Counted from the first letter of the stretch, positions 25,061-34,485 are shown. The stretch is DNA of 64,000 nt from Candidatus Gastranaerophilales bacterium (GCA_944323335.1 CALUSB010000004.1:1-64000), one strand, 5' to 3'. The notes: generated from the letters alone by a model not told the origin. Numbers and translations are program-made.

Positions 25061-28000
25061 ATGTCGAATAAAAAAGGTATTTTTGAAGAGGATTTTTTAG
25101 GGTTTATGGCGGAGAATGTGGAATTAAAACTGGAACAGCTTACAGATGCTATAAGAAGCTTGTATTCAAAACCTGTACTTTCAAACAGTGAAATAAGCAA
25201 CATGATGACAAGTCTTGCTCAAAAGTTTGAAAACTCGACAGAAACAAATTCCCAAAAATTCATCGGCATAGTTATTAACGAAACAAAAAAAGTTCTTGAA
25301 GAAAAACAATACGAAATCCGCCAGCAGTTAACAAGTTTTGAAAATGCATTAAAACAAATGTCACAAAGCATCTCTAACCCTAAGATGTCTATGGAAGTAT
25401 CTAAAATACTGTCCGATGTGACGGATATGTACGCTAAGTTAGGCAATCAGGAAATCGCACTTCAAAAAATCAATCAAACCCTTATAACTTCAAAAAATTC
25501 TAACCCCTTTAATGAAATAATTAGACTAAGCAACGAGTTTGCAGCATTCAGCAGAGGTTTTGAAAACATCACTCATACGCTGAACAAAAACTTTGCGGAT
25601 TTTCTAAATCAGGTAAGGTCTTTTAATTCTAAAGAAGAATTAACAGATATCCAGCTTGAACTTGATACAATAAACGGCAATGTAAACTCTATAATTTCAG
25701 CCCTTGCAATTATTGACCACAAATACAAAGACTTAACAGGTCTTATTGACGCTTTTCATACCAAAGAAACAGCTTTTAACGACAGTATCGCAAGAGTTAA
25801 TGAAATAAATGATAAATTTGACAATCTAAGCAATGAAATAGCTAAAGCAAATTCAAAAGAAGACATAAATGAAATTAAAGAGCGCATAAATCATTTAGGC
25901 GACAATTTAAAGACTTTTACAACATCTGTTGACGATTCCATAAATCAAAATTCACAAAAAATTTCAAGTGTATTGAGTTCAATAGAAAATAAAGTAGAGC
26001 AGACTCCCTCTATACAGGATATAAACAACGCAAAAGGAGAGCTGAAAACCCTCCTTGATAAACTAAGCCAGCAAAGCACAAACAACAAAGACGAACTTAT
26101 AGGCAAAATTCAAGAAAATATCTCTAAACTAAAAGCCCAAAGTGATGACGGTATAAGAAGTCAGATTTTTGAACAAACTAACGGGCTTAATCAGGGAATT
26201 AATTTTATCAGTTCTCAAATGAACAAAATTCAAGACAATATTGAAACATCACTAGCTCAAAGAGCCCAAAAAATGAGCGAAGATGTTGTTATGTTAAAAG
26301 AAAAACTGGATATGCTCGGACAAAACATGGGCAAAATATCCGGAGAAAACGTATTAAACGAAATTAAAACGGTAGAAGATAACATAAGAACAATAACGAA
26401 AGATTCTCTATCAAGTGTAGCTACTCTTATTGCAAGTGAATTTTCAAATCTTGATAAAGTTCTTGAAAATAAAGATGCAAAATACAACCAAAATCTTGAT
26501 TTTGCACTAAATAATCTAAGAGAGGATTTAAAAGGCTACACACAAAAAATAATTACCCTAAAAGAAGAAATAGCAGAAATTAACCAAGGCAGCATAAAAC
26601 TCTTCCAAGAACCTATTGAAAGAGCACTAAGGGAACTTGGTGAAGTAACAATTAAACAACAGCTAAATACTATAAATGAAAATGTAAAAGACACAACTGA
26701 AAGCATTTCAGGCTCTTTTGAACAAATAAGAGAAAATCTTGAGAGGGCAGTTTCAGGTACAAACATTGAAATCCTCTCGCAACTAAAAGACACCATACCT
26801 CTAATTTCTGAAAAATTTGAACTTCTAAGAAGCCAACTAACGGATACTAATGTACAAAATGTTAACTCGCTTAAAGAAAGTTTTAAAGAATCATCAGAAA
26901 CTATTAAAGCCTACATCGAAGATATAAACTTTAAAATAAAAGAAGAGATAAGAAGCTCATACATTGCACCCTTAAATGAAGTAAAAGTTGACATGCAGAC
27001 ACTTTCAAATCACTTAATTGAAAGTGTTGAAAATATAAACTCTAACATTTCAAAAGAATTTGAGGCACATAAAGAAAACCTTGAAGAATTTCTTAACGAC
27101 TTTAAAAATATAAGTGCAGATAATTCTCAATCGCAAGAAAATCTAAACTCCCTTAAAAACGACCTTATAGAAGGCATTTTAGGAGTAAATAAAAACAACA
27201 AAGCAAACTTTACAATTATAGAAGAAAAAATCAACAAAATATTATCTTCAAATTCAAATGACGTTGTGCTTGAAATTATAAACAACGTATTAGAAAAAAT
27301 TGAACACACAAACCAACAGCAAATACATAATGCAAAAGAACTTTTAGAAGAAATTCAGGCAACTTCATCTCAAGTTTTGCAAAAAATTGAAACTGAGGGC
27401 AAAAAGAACAACCAGTACTCTTCGCTAAATGACGAAGTAAGCTTCAGATTTGAAGCGCTTGAAGAAAAACTCTCCTCTCTTAATCCCGACAGAGAAGAAG
27501 AAGTTAAAGAATCAATTGAGCTTTTAAAAGAACATATAGAAAAACTAAACTCCGATTTAGTTGAACAATTAGGGGATAAAATAAATGAAATTTCAAACAC
27601 CACGGATGATTTTTCTGCAGATAAAAATCCTCAATTGAACAATTATCTCTCTAAAATAGATGAATATTTAACAAATGTAGAATATCTGAAAAATAACCTG
27701 AGTGAAGATTTAAGAGAATGTATTGAAGCTCAGATTATGGACTTACAGGATAAGTTTGAAGCTCTGCTTAACGCTAAAAATGATGAAACAAGAGTTGATA
27801 CATTTAACATTGTTCAAAAAGTTTCAAATGTAGAAAGCAATATTAATAAAATAACAACAAACATCTCAAAAATGATTAGCTCGGGAGATGACACAAGTTA
27901 TGCTTATTCTCTGCAAGATGTTGAATCAGACATTGCAAAATTAAGATTAACAATTGAGAGAAACTTAAAAGGCGACAATTACAAAGAATTTATCAACAGA

Positions 28001-28438
28001 CTTATTGAACTTAAAAACATAAATATAGAAAACAACAAGCTAAATCACACTCTTGAAGGGCAGATGAGCCACCTTAACGGTTGGTTTAAATCAACTTCTC
28101 AAAAGCTTGAAACTCTCACTCAACAAATTGAAAACGCCGAGCGTATGAGCATGGAAGAGATAAAAACCCGCCTTATCCGCTCTGAAAAATCTCCTGACGG
28201 AGCAAAAATCGAAGAAGTAAGCAAAAGACAATTCTCATATCTTGAAGATTTAGATGAAAAGTTAAACGTACTTTTACAAAGACAAACGAGCGAATTTGAC
28301 CCGACATCTTTTATAGATGTAACTTATGAAAATATGAAACAAACAAAAGAGTTGTCTTCTCGTATGGACGAACTTGAAGTAAAAATCGATAAAATCCAAG
28401 GATATATGGAAAAAATAATCGCCTACATTGAAGAATAG
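25061..28438 (+). CDS. Very long coiled-coil protein of unknown function
   Basis: 1125 residues, almost entirely heptad-like helix rich in Glu, Lys, Asn, Leu and Ile, with no signal peptide, membrane segment or cysteine cluster. It resembles methyl-accepting-protein or apolipoprotein-like coiled coils only by composition. A short non-coiled head (FEEDFLGFMAENVELKLEQL) and a helical tail bracket the rod. A cytoskeletal, filament or chromosome-related role is possible, with no direct support. Its 3' end overlaps the convergent mnmC-like gene by 16 bases. Confidence 0.8.
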   Translation: MSNKKGIFEEDFLGFMAENVELKLEQLTDAIRSLYSKPVLSNSEISNMMTSLAQKFENSTETNSQKFIGIVINETKKVLEEKQYEIRQQLTSFENALKQMSQSISNPKMSMEVSKILSDVTDMYAKLGNQEIALQKINQTLITSKNSNPFNEIIRLSNEFAAFSRGFENITHTLNKNFADFLNQVRSFNSKEELTDIQLELDTINGNVNSIISALAIIDHKYKDLTGLIDAFHTKETAFNDSIARVNEINDKFDNLSNEIAKANSKEDINEIKERINHLGDNLKTFTTSVDDSINQNSQKISSVLSSIENKVEQTPSIQDINNAKGELKTLLDKLSQQSTNNKDELIGKIQENISKLKAQSDDGIRSQIFEQTNGLNQGINFISSQMNKIQDNIETSLAQRAQKMSEDVVMLKEKLDMLGQNMGKISGENVLNEIKTVEDNIRTITKDSLSSVATLIASEFSNLDKVLENKDAKYNQNLDFALNNLREDLKGYTQKIITLKEEIAEINQGSIKLFQEPIERALRELGEVTIKQQLNTINENVKDTTESISGSFEQIRENLERAVSGTNIEILSQLKDTIPLISEKFELLRSQLTDTNVQNVNSLKESFKESSETIKAYIEDINFKIKEEIRSSYIAPLNEVKVDMQTLSNHLIESVENINSNISKEFEAHKENLEEFLNDFKNISADNSQSQENLNSLKNDLIEGILGVNKNNKANFTIIEEKINKILSSNSNDVVLEIINNVLEKIEHTNQQQIHNAKELLEEIQATSSQVLQKIETEGKKNNQYSSLNDEVSFRFEALEEKLSSLNPDREEEVKESIELLKEHIEKLNSDLVEQLGDKINEISNTTDDFSADKNPQLNNYLSKIDEYLTNVEYLKNNLSEDLRECIEAQIMDLQDKFEALLNAKNDETRVDTFNIVQKVSNVESNINKITTNISKMISSGDDTSYAYSLQDVESDIAKLRLTIERNLKGDNYKEFINRLIELKNINIENNKLNHTLEGQMSHLNGWFKSTSQKLETLTQQIENAERMSMEEIKTRLIRSEKSPDGAKIEEVSKRQFSYLEDLDEKLNVLLQRQTSEFDPTSFIDVTYENMKQTKELSSRMDELEVKIDKIQGYMEKIIAYIEE

Positions 28439-29244
28439 TTCTTAATAAATGAACTTGCGCCCATAAGGTTAGAGTTTTCCACTTCAGTTTGTCTTGCTTT
28501 AAGCATTTCATCGGCAGTTGAGTTTAGGTTTTTGTCCCTGTAGGGGATAGCTGCTTTTGTATTTAGCATACCTAAATCAAAATCATCAAGCAGGAGTTTT
28601 ATGTATTTTTTATCAAGCGCACAAACCGTGGCACAGGAGTGGTTTTTTTCATCTAAAACTTTACCGAGATAAAACCCCGCTATCTGCATAGCCTTTCTTA
28701 CAGGCTGGGCGGAACAATAGGTCACAAGAACGCCCGTGTCTTTTAAAAGTCTTTTTAATTCATAAAAAAACTCCACACTCCAAAGCGTAGGGAGTTTATT
28801 TGGTGCAAAAGCATCAAGAAATATGACATCATAGGGTTCTGTCAGTTTTTTTATGCTTTTTCTGGCGTCATCAATATAAAAATTTATTTTTGAATTACCG
28901 AGTTTTCTCTCACCTCTTAAAAACTCGTTAATCTCAGGGTTATAAAAATCACACGTTTTTGAATACTCAACAAGTTCATCGTCCCACTCAAGCGCATCGA
29001 TTATAATATCGCAATTTTTATAAAAAGAAAGAGCGTTTTTTGAATTGTAGCCTATACCGTAGCAAACGTCTAAAACTCTTATACAAGAGGAGTTTTTTGT
29101 TCTTTGTTCAAAATCACTCGGGATAATGAATTTTTCTATGCTTTCTTTTTGCGCGCCCTCTCTTGAGTGATAAATTTCATTTAATTCTTTGTTAAAAAGC
29201 CCCACTGAGCCGTCTTTGGTCGTAAAAATTTCTATATTTTTCAT
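28423..29244 (-). CDS. MnmC/MnmD-like tRNA wobble-uridine methyltransferase
   Basis: 273 residues from ATG 29244; the frame extends to TTG 29259, but that TTG lies against a terminator T run and TATAAT. VLDVCYGIGYNSKNAL is the SAM loop, and IFLDAFAPNKLPTLWS with LVTYCSAQPVRKAMQ matches the methyltransferase half of MnmC (DUF752). That enzyme finishes mnm5s2U34 in tRNA. The FAD oxidase half is absent, as in MnmD. mnmG at the end of the window acts in the same pathway. Confidence 0.85.
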   Translation of the reverse strand: MKNIEIFTTKDGSVGLFNKELNEIYHSREGAQKESIEKFIIPSDFEQRTKNSSCIRVLDVCYGIGYNSKNALSFYKNCDIIIDALEWDDELVEYSKTCDFYNPEINEFLRGERKLGNSKINFYIDDARKSIKKLTEPYDVIFLDAFAPNKLPTLWSVEFFYELKRLLKDTGVLVTYCSAQPVRKAMQIAGFYLGKVLDEKNHSCATVCALDKKYIKLLLDDFDLGMLNTKAAIPYRDKNLNSTADEMLKARQTEVENSNLMGASSFIKNYSSM

Positions 29245-29256
29245 AAAAATATTATA

Positions 29257-29281
29257 CAAAAAAACGGGGCATAAAGCCCCT
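29257..29281 (-). terminator. Terminator upstream of the mnmC-like gene
   Basis: On the minus strand GGGGC-TTTAT-GCCCC runs into seven T, ending the transporter transcript. The T run directly adjoins the -10 of the next gene. Confidence 0.87.
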
Positions 29282-29317
29282 TTAAAAAATTTATATGTTG
29301 ATATTATGAGTAAATTT

Positions 29318-29419
29318 TTATACCAACAAATGAGCTAAAATAGCCATAAATATAACCATTACAACAAACATGACACATCCTATTATCACGTCTTTGTTGT
29401 TGTGTTTAAATTCATTCAT
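29318..29419 (-). CDS. Small single-span membrane protein (33 residues)
   Basis: ATG 29419 follows AAAGG at good spacing and opens 33 codons. After a polar head (MNEFKHNNKD) there is one hydrophobic segment (VIIGCVMFVVMVIFMAILAH). It lies between the transporter gene and its terminator, 11 bases after the transporter stop, so it may be an accessory subunit. Confidence 0.6.
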   Translation of the reverse strand: MNEFKHNNKDVIIGCVMFVVMVIFMAILAHLLV

Positions 29420-29430
29420 TTTTAACCTTT

Positions 29431-30756
29431 CTACCTTAAAAATCTAAGGTATACATAAACACTGCTCAGTATTAATGAAATAGCGACGCAAATCACGCCG
29501 TATTTCATAAAATACAAAAATCCTATGGGATAGCCTTTATTTGCAGAGTTTTCCGATACGTAAACATTTGCTGCAGCGCCTATTATGGTTAAGTTGCCGC
29601 CAAGGCAAGCGCCTAAGGATAAGCACCACCAAATAGGATAAGCATATGCCGCACCGAGTTCACGCTGAATTTCCGCAATCAAAGGCGCCATAGTTGCAGT
29701 GTACGGAATGTTATCTATAATACCTGAAGCTATGCCTGATATCCAAAGCACAAGAGCGCATGTCATAGCTTTTGAACCTTGTGTTACATCAATCAGCCAC
29801 TGCGCCATAAGTTTAATACCGCCTGAAGCTTCAAGAGCACCTATTATTACAAATAAGCCGATGAAGAAAAATATAGTGTTCCACTCAACATCGCGCAAAA
29901 TTTGGTCAGGTTTTTCAAAAAGCAAAAGAATGCTCGCGCCAAGCATAGCTACTATACTTGTTTCAAGATGAATTTTATCATGCAGTACAAAACCTAAAAT
30001 TACAAAGAATAATACAGTCATTGAGCGAAGCATCAAAGGCATATCTTCGATGGTTTTTGAGTTATCTATTTGCATTACCGATTTCATTTTCTCTTCACTT
30101 GTTACAAGTTTTTTTCTGAAAATAAAATACATAGCGCCGATTACCGCAAGCAAAATTAGCGCAACAATGCCTGTTAATTCTTTTATAAAGTCCATAAAAG
30201 AAAAACCTGCAGCAGAGCCTATAATAATGTTTGGCGGGTCACCGATAAGAGTTGCCGTTCCGCCTATATTTGAAGCAAAAATTTCAACTATCAAATAAGG
30301 AAGAGGATTTATGTCCAATTTTTTTGCAATAGCAAAAGTTACGGGCAAAATCAAAATAACCGTTGTAACATTATCCAAAAGCGCACTTACAGCAGCTGTG
30401 AATATGCCGAGCATAAAAAGTATTTTAACAGGATGACCTTTTGTAAATTTCAAAAGTTCATTTGCTATCCAGCTAAATACACCGCTCCTTGTAGTAATAG
30501 CAACGATAATCATCATTGACACAAGCAAAAATATTACGTTGAAATCTACAAAATTGATAAAATAATGCGGATTTATCATGCCGTCTGATATTTTTGTCTG
30601 ACTTACAAGACCGAGCAAAATAACCGCCGTAGCGCCAATTAGCGCTATTGTAACTTTGGGAATTTTCTCAAGTGCAATAAAAATATACGCCAAAATCAAA
30701 ATGGCAGCACTCAGCGCAACCGCATGGGTTGAAACAAAAGTTTGAATCATCTCCAT
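29431..30756 (-). CDS. ArsB/NhaD-type (ion transporter superfamily) permease
   Basis: 441 residues, about 11-12 membrane segments. Typical marks of the SLC13/ArsB/NhaD fold are NVTTVILILPV, IGGTATLIGDPPNIIIGS and its inverted partner IDNIPYTATMAPL with GGNLTIIGAAANV. It could exchange Na+/H+ or transport anions. The OadG-type subunit directly upstream points to sodium handling, which is inference. Confidence 0.85.
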   Translation of the reverse strand: MEMIQTFVSTHAVALSAAILILAYIFIALEKIPKVTIALIGATAVILLGLVSQTKISDGMINPHYFINFVDFNVIFLLVSMMIIVAITTRSGVFSWIANELLKFTKGHPVKILFMLGIFTAAVSALLDNVTTVILILPVTFAIAKKLDINPLPYLIVEIFASNIGGTATLIGDPPNIIIGSAAGFSFMDFIKELTGIVALILLAVIGAMYFIFRKKLVTSEEKMKSVMQIDNSKTIEDMPLMLRSMTVLFFVILGFVLHDKIHLETSIVAMLGASILLLFEKPDQILRDVEWNTIFFFIGLFVIIGALEASGGIKLMAQWLIDVTQGSKAMTCALVLWISGIASGIIDNIPYTATMAPLIAEIQRELGAAYAYPIWWCLSLGACLGGNLTIIGAAANVYVSENSANKGYPIGFLYFMKYGVICVAISLILSSVYVYLRFLR

Positions 30757-30759
30757 ATT

Positions 30760-31014
30760 CTATCTCCCCGTTCTTTGCAGGTTAAGTATAGACGCTATTG
30801 CAACAGCCACCATTTCTTCTTCGCCTGTTTGTGTTTTCTTTTTGGCAGGAGCTGTTTCAATAACTTTTGGAGGGAATTTTTTATTCAAATAAGCTACAAT
30901 GCTTGATGTTATATTCATTGCAAAAACCATAATAGTTAAGAATGCAAATACGACAAGCATGCCTACAATAGTGATAATAACGCCGTCAGATATGGCGCTT
31001 ACAAAATTTTCCAT
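30760..31014 (-). CDS. OadG-like sodium-pump decarboxylase gamma subunit
   Basis: 84 residues: one membrane helix (IITIVGMLVVFAFLTIMVFA) then a short tail ending EEEMVAVAIASILNLQRTGR, the OadG signature EExVAAI. In known pumps OadG joins OadA and OadB; neither is in the window. The next gene, three bases on, is an NhaD-type permease. A hairpin covering the ribosome site lies just before it. Confidence 0.85.
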   Translation of the reverse strand: MENFVSAISDGVIITIVGMLVVFAFLTIMVFAMNITSSIVAYLNKKFPPKVIETAPAKKKTQTGEEEMVAVAIASILNLQRTGR

Positions 31015-31022
31015 TACTAATC

Positions 31023-31057
31023 TCCTTTATTTTTAACTAACTTTTAAAAATAAAGGA
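31023..31057 (-). promoter_or_regulatory. Hairpin hiding the oadG ribosome-binding site
   Basis: On the minus strand TCCTTTATTTTT and AAAAATAAAGGA form a perfect 12-bp stem around 11 bases. The second arm contains the AAAGGA of the oadG Shine-Dalgarno site. Folding would block initiation. Confidence 0.55.
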
Positions 31058-31061
31058 AAAA

Positions 31062-31433
31062 CTAAGGCGCTCGCCTGTTTACTTCGGTTGAGTATGCGAG
31101 TTTAGTGCAATTTATTTTGAGAAATGAATTATCGTAAATGTATTTTATAAGCGCTTGAAACTGGCTGTATTTAAACTCAAGCGCATAATTTGAAACATAT
31201 TGATTGTTTGATTCTCTCTGAGATGAAACCGATTTTGTAGAAATATTCTGACATACAAAATGAGAATCATTTTGAGATTTATTTAACATACCGTTTTGAG
31301 AATTATTTAAAACAAAATCCTTATGCGAAATTTTTGCGCTATGATAATACTGGGCATTATCGGCACAAAGCGCGGTATATGCAAAAAGCTGCACGCACAG
31401 GAATATGAAAGTAAATAAAATCCTCAAATTCAT
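31062..31433 (-). CDS. Unknown secreted protein
   Basis: 123 residues with a signal peptide (ILFTFIFLCVQLFAYTALCA). The mature part is Asn/Ser/Gln-rich and has two cysteines (in HFVCQNIS and FLKINCTK), suggesting a small exported protein with one disulfide. No family recognised. TAAAAT lies six bases before ATG with no Shine-Dalgarno site. Confidence 0.65.
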   Translation of the reverse strand: MNLRILFTFIFLCVQLFAYTALCADNAQYYHSAKISHKDFVLNNSQNGMLNKSQNDSHFVCQNISTKSVSSQRESNNQYVSNYALEFKYSQFQALIKYIYDNSFLKINCTKLAYSTEVNRRAP

Positions 31434-31456
31434 AATTGTATTTTATACACAAAATA

Positions 31457-32119
31457 TCACTCTTGCAAGGCAAGACCGTCAACAAGGACAAAACGCCCTA
31501 AAGGCAAGACTTCGCAGTATTTTTTAAGCGAATCGATAAAACATTTATTCTCGCAAAAACCGCCTGAAATACAGATTTTATCAGGATTTTTTGTAAAATT
31601 ATAAGCGTTGTACGCTATTCCATGGATAAATTTTGAAATCGCAACAGAGGGGTCAAGCCCTTTTGAAACATCATCCATAATTTTTTCTAAACCAAAAATA
31701 CCGCAGGTTACTGGGTATTTTTCATCAGTATATTTAAGAGATTTAACATCGACATCATAAAATTTTAAAAGCATTTCAATAGTTGCGCCCGTTGCGGCTG
31801 CACAACTTGAATTCCAGTCCATATCACAAAATTTGGCGTTTTTGTACTTTACCCATTTTATATCTCTTGAACCTAAATCAAGCGCTATAAAATTATTTTC
31901 AAGATGAATTTTTGCCCCTTTTGCAAGCGCTACAACTTCATTTTCGTAGTTTTTTGCAGTTTTATCTGTTGTATGGCCCGTTATTTTTTCATACTCCAAA
32001 TTAAACTTTCTTGCCTCGCAAGTCGGATAGACACTGTATTTTCTCTCACCCAAAGGTGTTATCTCAAGTATTTTTGACCAGGTAGTGCCTGCATCTATAT
32101 AAAATTTTGACTTATTCAT
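31457..32119 (-). CDS. BadF/HgdC-type ASKHA ATPase (Fe-S activase)
   Basis: 220 residues. FYIDAGTTWSKI and IALDLGSRDIKWV are the ASKHA phosphate loops. SSCAAATGATIEM and VTCGIFGLEKI keep the two cysteines that hold the shared [4Fe-4S] cluster of HgdC-type activators, and ICISGGFCENKCF completes the adenosine region. These ATPases inject a low-potential electron into 2-hydroxyacyl-CoA dehydratases, double-cubane proteins or related enzymes. No such partner is recognised; the overlapping gene upstream (ATGA) is the best candidate. Last gene of the one-carbon operon. Confidence 0.8.
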   Translation of the reverse strand: MNKSKFYIDAGTTWSKILEITPLGERKYSVYPTCEARKFNLEYEKITGHTTDKTAKNYENEVVALAKGAKIHLENNFIALDLGSRDIKWVKYKNAKFCDMDWNSSCAAATGATIEMLLKFYDVDVKSLKYTDEKYPVTCGIFGLEKIMDDVSKGLDPSVAISKFIHGIAYNAYNFTKNPDKICISGGFCENKCFIDSLKKYCEVLPLGRFVLVDGLALQE

Positions 32120-32850
32120 CTTAACCTCAGAAATGCCTCTATCTTAGCATAAGCGGAGTTTGAGGGTATAGCGTCTATATCAATGTATAATCCGTTGTAT
32201 TTATCTGCAAGATACTTTGCAAGAAGAGTCTTTGAACAAAAAGTCTGCGCAAAAAAGACCGTCGGAACATCGGGCTCAACATACATTTCAAGCTCAATGT
32301 TTGCAGGGTTTTTAGCCTCAACACATCTGCTCCAGCCAAAAACGTGGGTATTGTCGGGGAATAATTTTAAAATATTTAAGTCGTTAGGAGGCACTCCCCA
32401 AAAGCCAAAAGCAGCTTTTGATGTTTCAAGGTGCGAGTAGTCTTTTTTCTCGACAATATTTGCCGTAATGAGCTCTATTTTTTCTTTTAAGGGCAAATTG
32501 CTTTTTGAAATGGGCACATCAGGCAGTTTATCAAATGGCAGAGTCTGCTCAAAATATGACATCTCAACATCAAAACCCTCTTTTTTTAGAAGATTAGCCG
32601 CAAAAAAACCGCTGTCACACTTGTCTTTGCCGACCCCTGCAAGAATTTTTATAATTCTTTCTTTAAGATAAAAAGAATTGTCAAAAATATTTTTTATAAT
32701 CCCGCAATACGCATCAGGAGTGAATTTTGAGGGAGGATAATTAAAACATATATCTAAATCCACCCACTTGGCGTCAGGGTAGAGATTTTTTGTTTTATTA
32801 ATTAAATCAGGGTGAGGATAGCCCCAAAAGGCAATTATATCTTTTGTCAT
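32116..32850 (-). CDS. Unknown protein paired with the Fe-S activase
   Basis: 244 residues, soluble. Two similar segments, IIAFWGYPHPDLINKTKNLY near the start and AFGFWGVPPNDLNILKLFP near residue 150, suggest an internal duplication. Cysteines are scattered (DLDICFN, AYCGI, DKCDSG, SRCVEA, TFCSKT). It overlaps gcvPA (ATGA) and the activase (ATGA). Not recognised as a known dehydratase subunit; it might be the target of the activase. Confidence 0.75.
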   Translation of the reverse strand: MTKDIIAFWGYPHPDLINKTKNLYPDAKWVDLDICFNYPPSKFTPDAYCGIIKNIFDNSFYLKERIIKILAGVGKDKCDSGFFAANLLKKEGFDVEMSYFEQTLPFDKLPDVPISKSNLPLKEKIELITANIVEKKDYSHLETSKAAFGFWGVPPNDLNILKLFPDNTHVFGWSRCVEAKNPANIELEMYVEPDVPTVFFAQTFCSKTLLAKYLADKYNGLYIDIDAIPSNSAYAKIEAFLRLR

Positions 32851-34088
32851 AAGCTTAAATAGAGATTTATTTCATCTGTGTCGTTAAGTTCGGTTACTGC
32901 GGTTAAAATTCTTTTATCATCAAGCGCAACACCGCCCAAAATGCCGTTTTGCTTGAGATATTGCAAGTATTCTATTGCGTTTTGAGAACTGTTTAGTTCA
33001 TAAACAAACTCGTTAAAGAAGTTTTTGGTTAAAATTTTATGTCCTTTTTTCTCTAAACCTTGCGCAAGCAGGTGAGCGTTTTTGTAGGAGAGGTAATTTA
33101 CCTCTCTAAAGCCTTTTTGACCTAAAAGACTTAAATATAAAACGGCGCAAAGCGCACAGTGAGCCTGATTTGAGCAGATATTACTCGTAGCCTTTTCTCT
33201 TCTTATATGCTGCTCGCGCGCCTGAAGAGTTAAAACATAAGCGTCACGACCGTCTTTATCTACCGTCTTTCCCGCTATTCTTCCTGCCAGCTGGCGCTTG
33301 TATGCGTCTTTACAAGCTATAAAACCGCCATATGGCCCGCCAAAATTAAGCGCTAAGCCCAAAGTCTGAAAGTCGCCGACTGTTATATCGCACTTTGGCG
33401 GCTCAATAAGCGCAAGAGAAGAAATATCAACAATAGCTATAGTAAGCTCTTTTGAATTTTTCTTTGGCGCATTTACTATCTCGCCAAAGTAATCAGGCGT
33501 TTGATAAACCTTGCAGGATAAATCCATATCATCCGAATCAATACCTACAATAAGCTCTATATCAGCTGCAAAAAGGTAGGTTTTAATTACTTCAAGGTAA
33601 TTAGGGTTAATGTTTTCACTTACAAAAGCTTTGTTGTTTTTAGTGATTCTGCAAGCCATTAAAATTGCCTCAGCTGCAGCACTTGCGCCGTCATACACAG
33701 AGGCGTTTGCAACGTCTTGAGCGCAAAGCGAGCAAATCATTGTTTGAAATTCGTACATAATTTGCAGCGAACCTTGCGATATTTCAGCCTGATAAGGCGT
33801 GTATGCGGATAAAAATTCATACCTTGAAGCAGTGTCAAAAAGCGCTGCGGGGATGAATTTTTTATATGCGCCGGCACCCATAAAACAGGCAAAGTCGGTT
33901 TTGTTTTTTTTGGCTATGCTTTTTAATTTTTTTTGAGCTTCAAGTTCTGATAAAGGTTCTTTGAAGTTAAAATCCTTAATTTTTGCACTCTGCGGTATGA
34001 CATCAAAAAGCTCATCGGGGCTTTTTATGCCTATGTCGTCGCACATTTGAGTGCGTTCTTTATCACTTAAAGCTTCAAAATTGTACAT
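32847..34088 (-). CDS. gcvPA: Glycine dehydrogenase (decarboxylating), subunit 1
   Basis: 413 residues. It has the first-half P-protein features: FACFMGAGAYKKFIPAALF, TPYQAEISQGSLQIMYEFQT, VYDGASAAAEAI and FGGPYGGFIACK. It forms the decarboxylase with GcvPB, which carries the PLP lysine and is encoded at 57494-58915. Coupled by TAATG to gcvH. Confidence 0.95.
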   Translation of the reverse strand: MYNFEALSDKERTQMCDDIGIKSPDELFDVIPQSAKIKDFNFKEPLSELEAQKKLKSIAKKNKTDFACFMGAGAYKKFIPAALFDTASRYEFLSAYTPYQAEISQGSLQIMYEFQTMICSLCAQDVANASVYDGASAAAEAILMACRITKNNKAFVSENINPNYLEVIKTYLFAADIELIVGIDSDDMDLSCKVYQTPDYFGEIVNAPKKNSKELTIAIVDISSLALIEPPKCDITVGDFQTLGLALNFGGPYGGFIACKDAYKRQLAGRIAGKTVDKDGRDAYVLTLQAREQHIRREKATSNICSNQAHCALCAVLYLSLLGQKGFREVNYLSYKNAHLLAQGLEKKGHKILTKNFFNEFVYELNSSQNAIEYLQYLKQNGILGGVALDDKRILTAVTELNDTDEINLYLSL

Positions 34089-34477
34089 TATGCAACTTCT
34101 TCTCTATAGTCTTCATATTCCATAAGACCAAGTGTATCTTCGCTTAAAGTGTCACATTTAACTTTAATCAGCCAGCCTTTTTCCCAAACATTTTCGTTAA
34201 TGAGTTCAGGGGCGTTGATTAGCTCTTCATTGATTTCTACAACCTTGCCGCCAACAGGCATATAAATTTCACTTGCTGCTTTGACCGATTCAATCGTTGC
34301 AAAAACTTCTCCCTTAGCAAATTCGCTGTCAATTTCGGGAAGTTCAACAAAAACTATATCGCCTAATTGTTCTACCGCATAGTCAGTTAAACCAATCGTG
34401 CATAACTCTCCATCATCTAAAACCCATTCGTGGCTTTTAGAACAAAGGATTCCTTCCGGTGGTCTTTGAGTACTCAT
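34088..34477 (-). CDS. gcvH: Glycine cleavage system H protein
   Basis: 129 residues. SHEWVLDDGELCTIGLTDYA and ESVKAASEIYMPVGG, whose Lys takes the lipoyl group, are clear. It shuttles the aminomethyl group between P, T and L proteins. Confidence 0.96.
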   Translation of the reverse strand: MSTQRPPEGILCSKSHEWVLDDGELCTIGLTDYAVEQLGDIVFVELPEIDSEFAKGEVFATIESVKAASEIYMPVGGKVVEINEELINAPELINENVWEKGWLIKVKCDTLSEDTLGLMEYEDYREEVA

Positions 34478-34485
34478 TTTATCTC

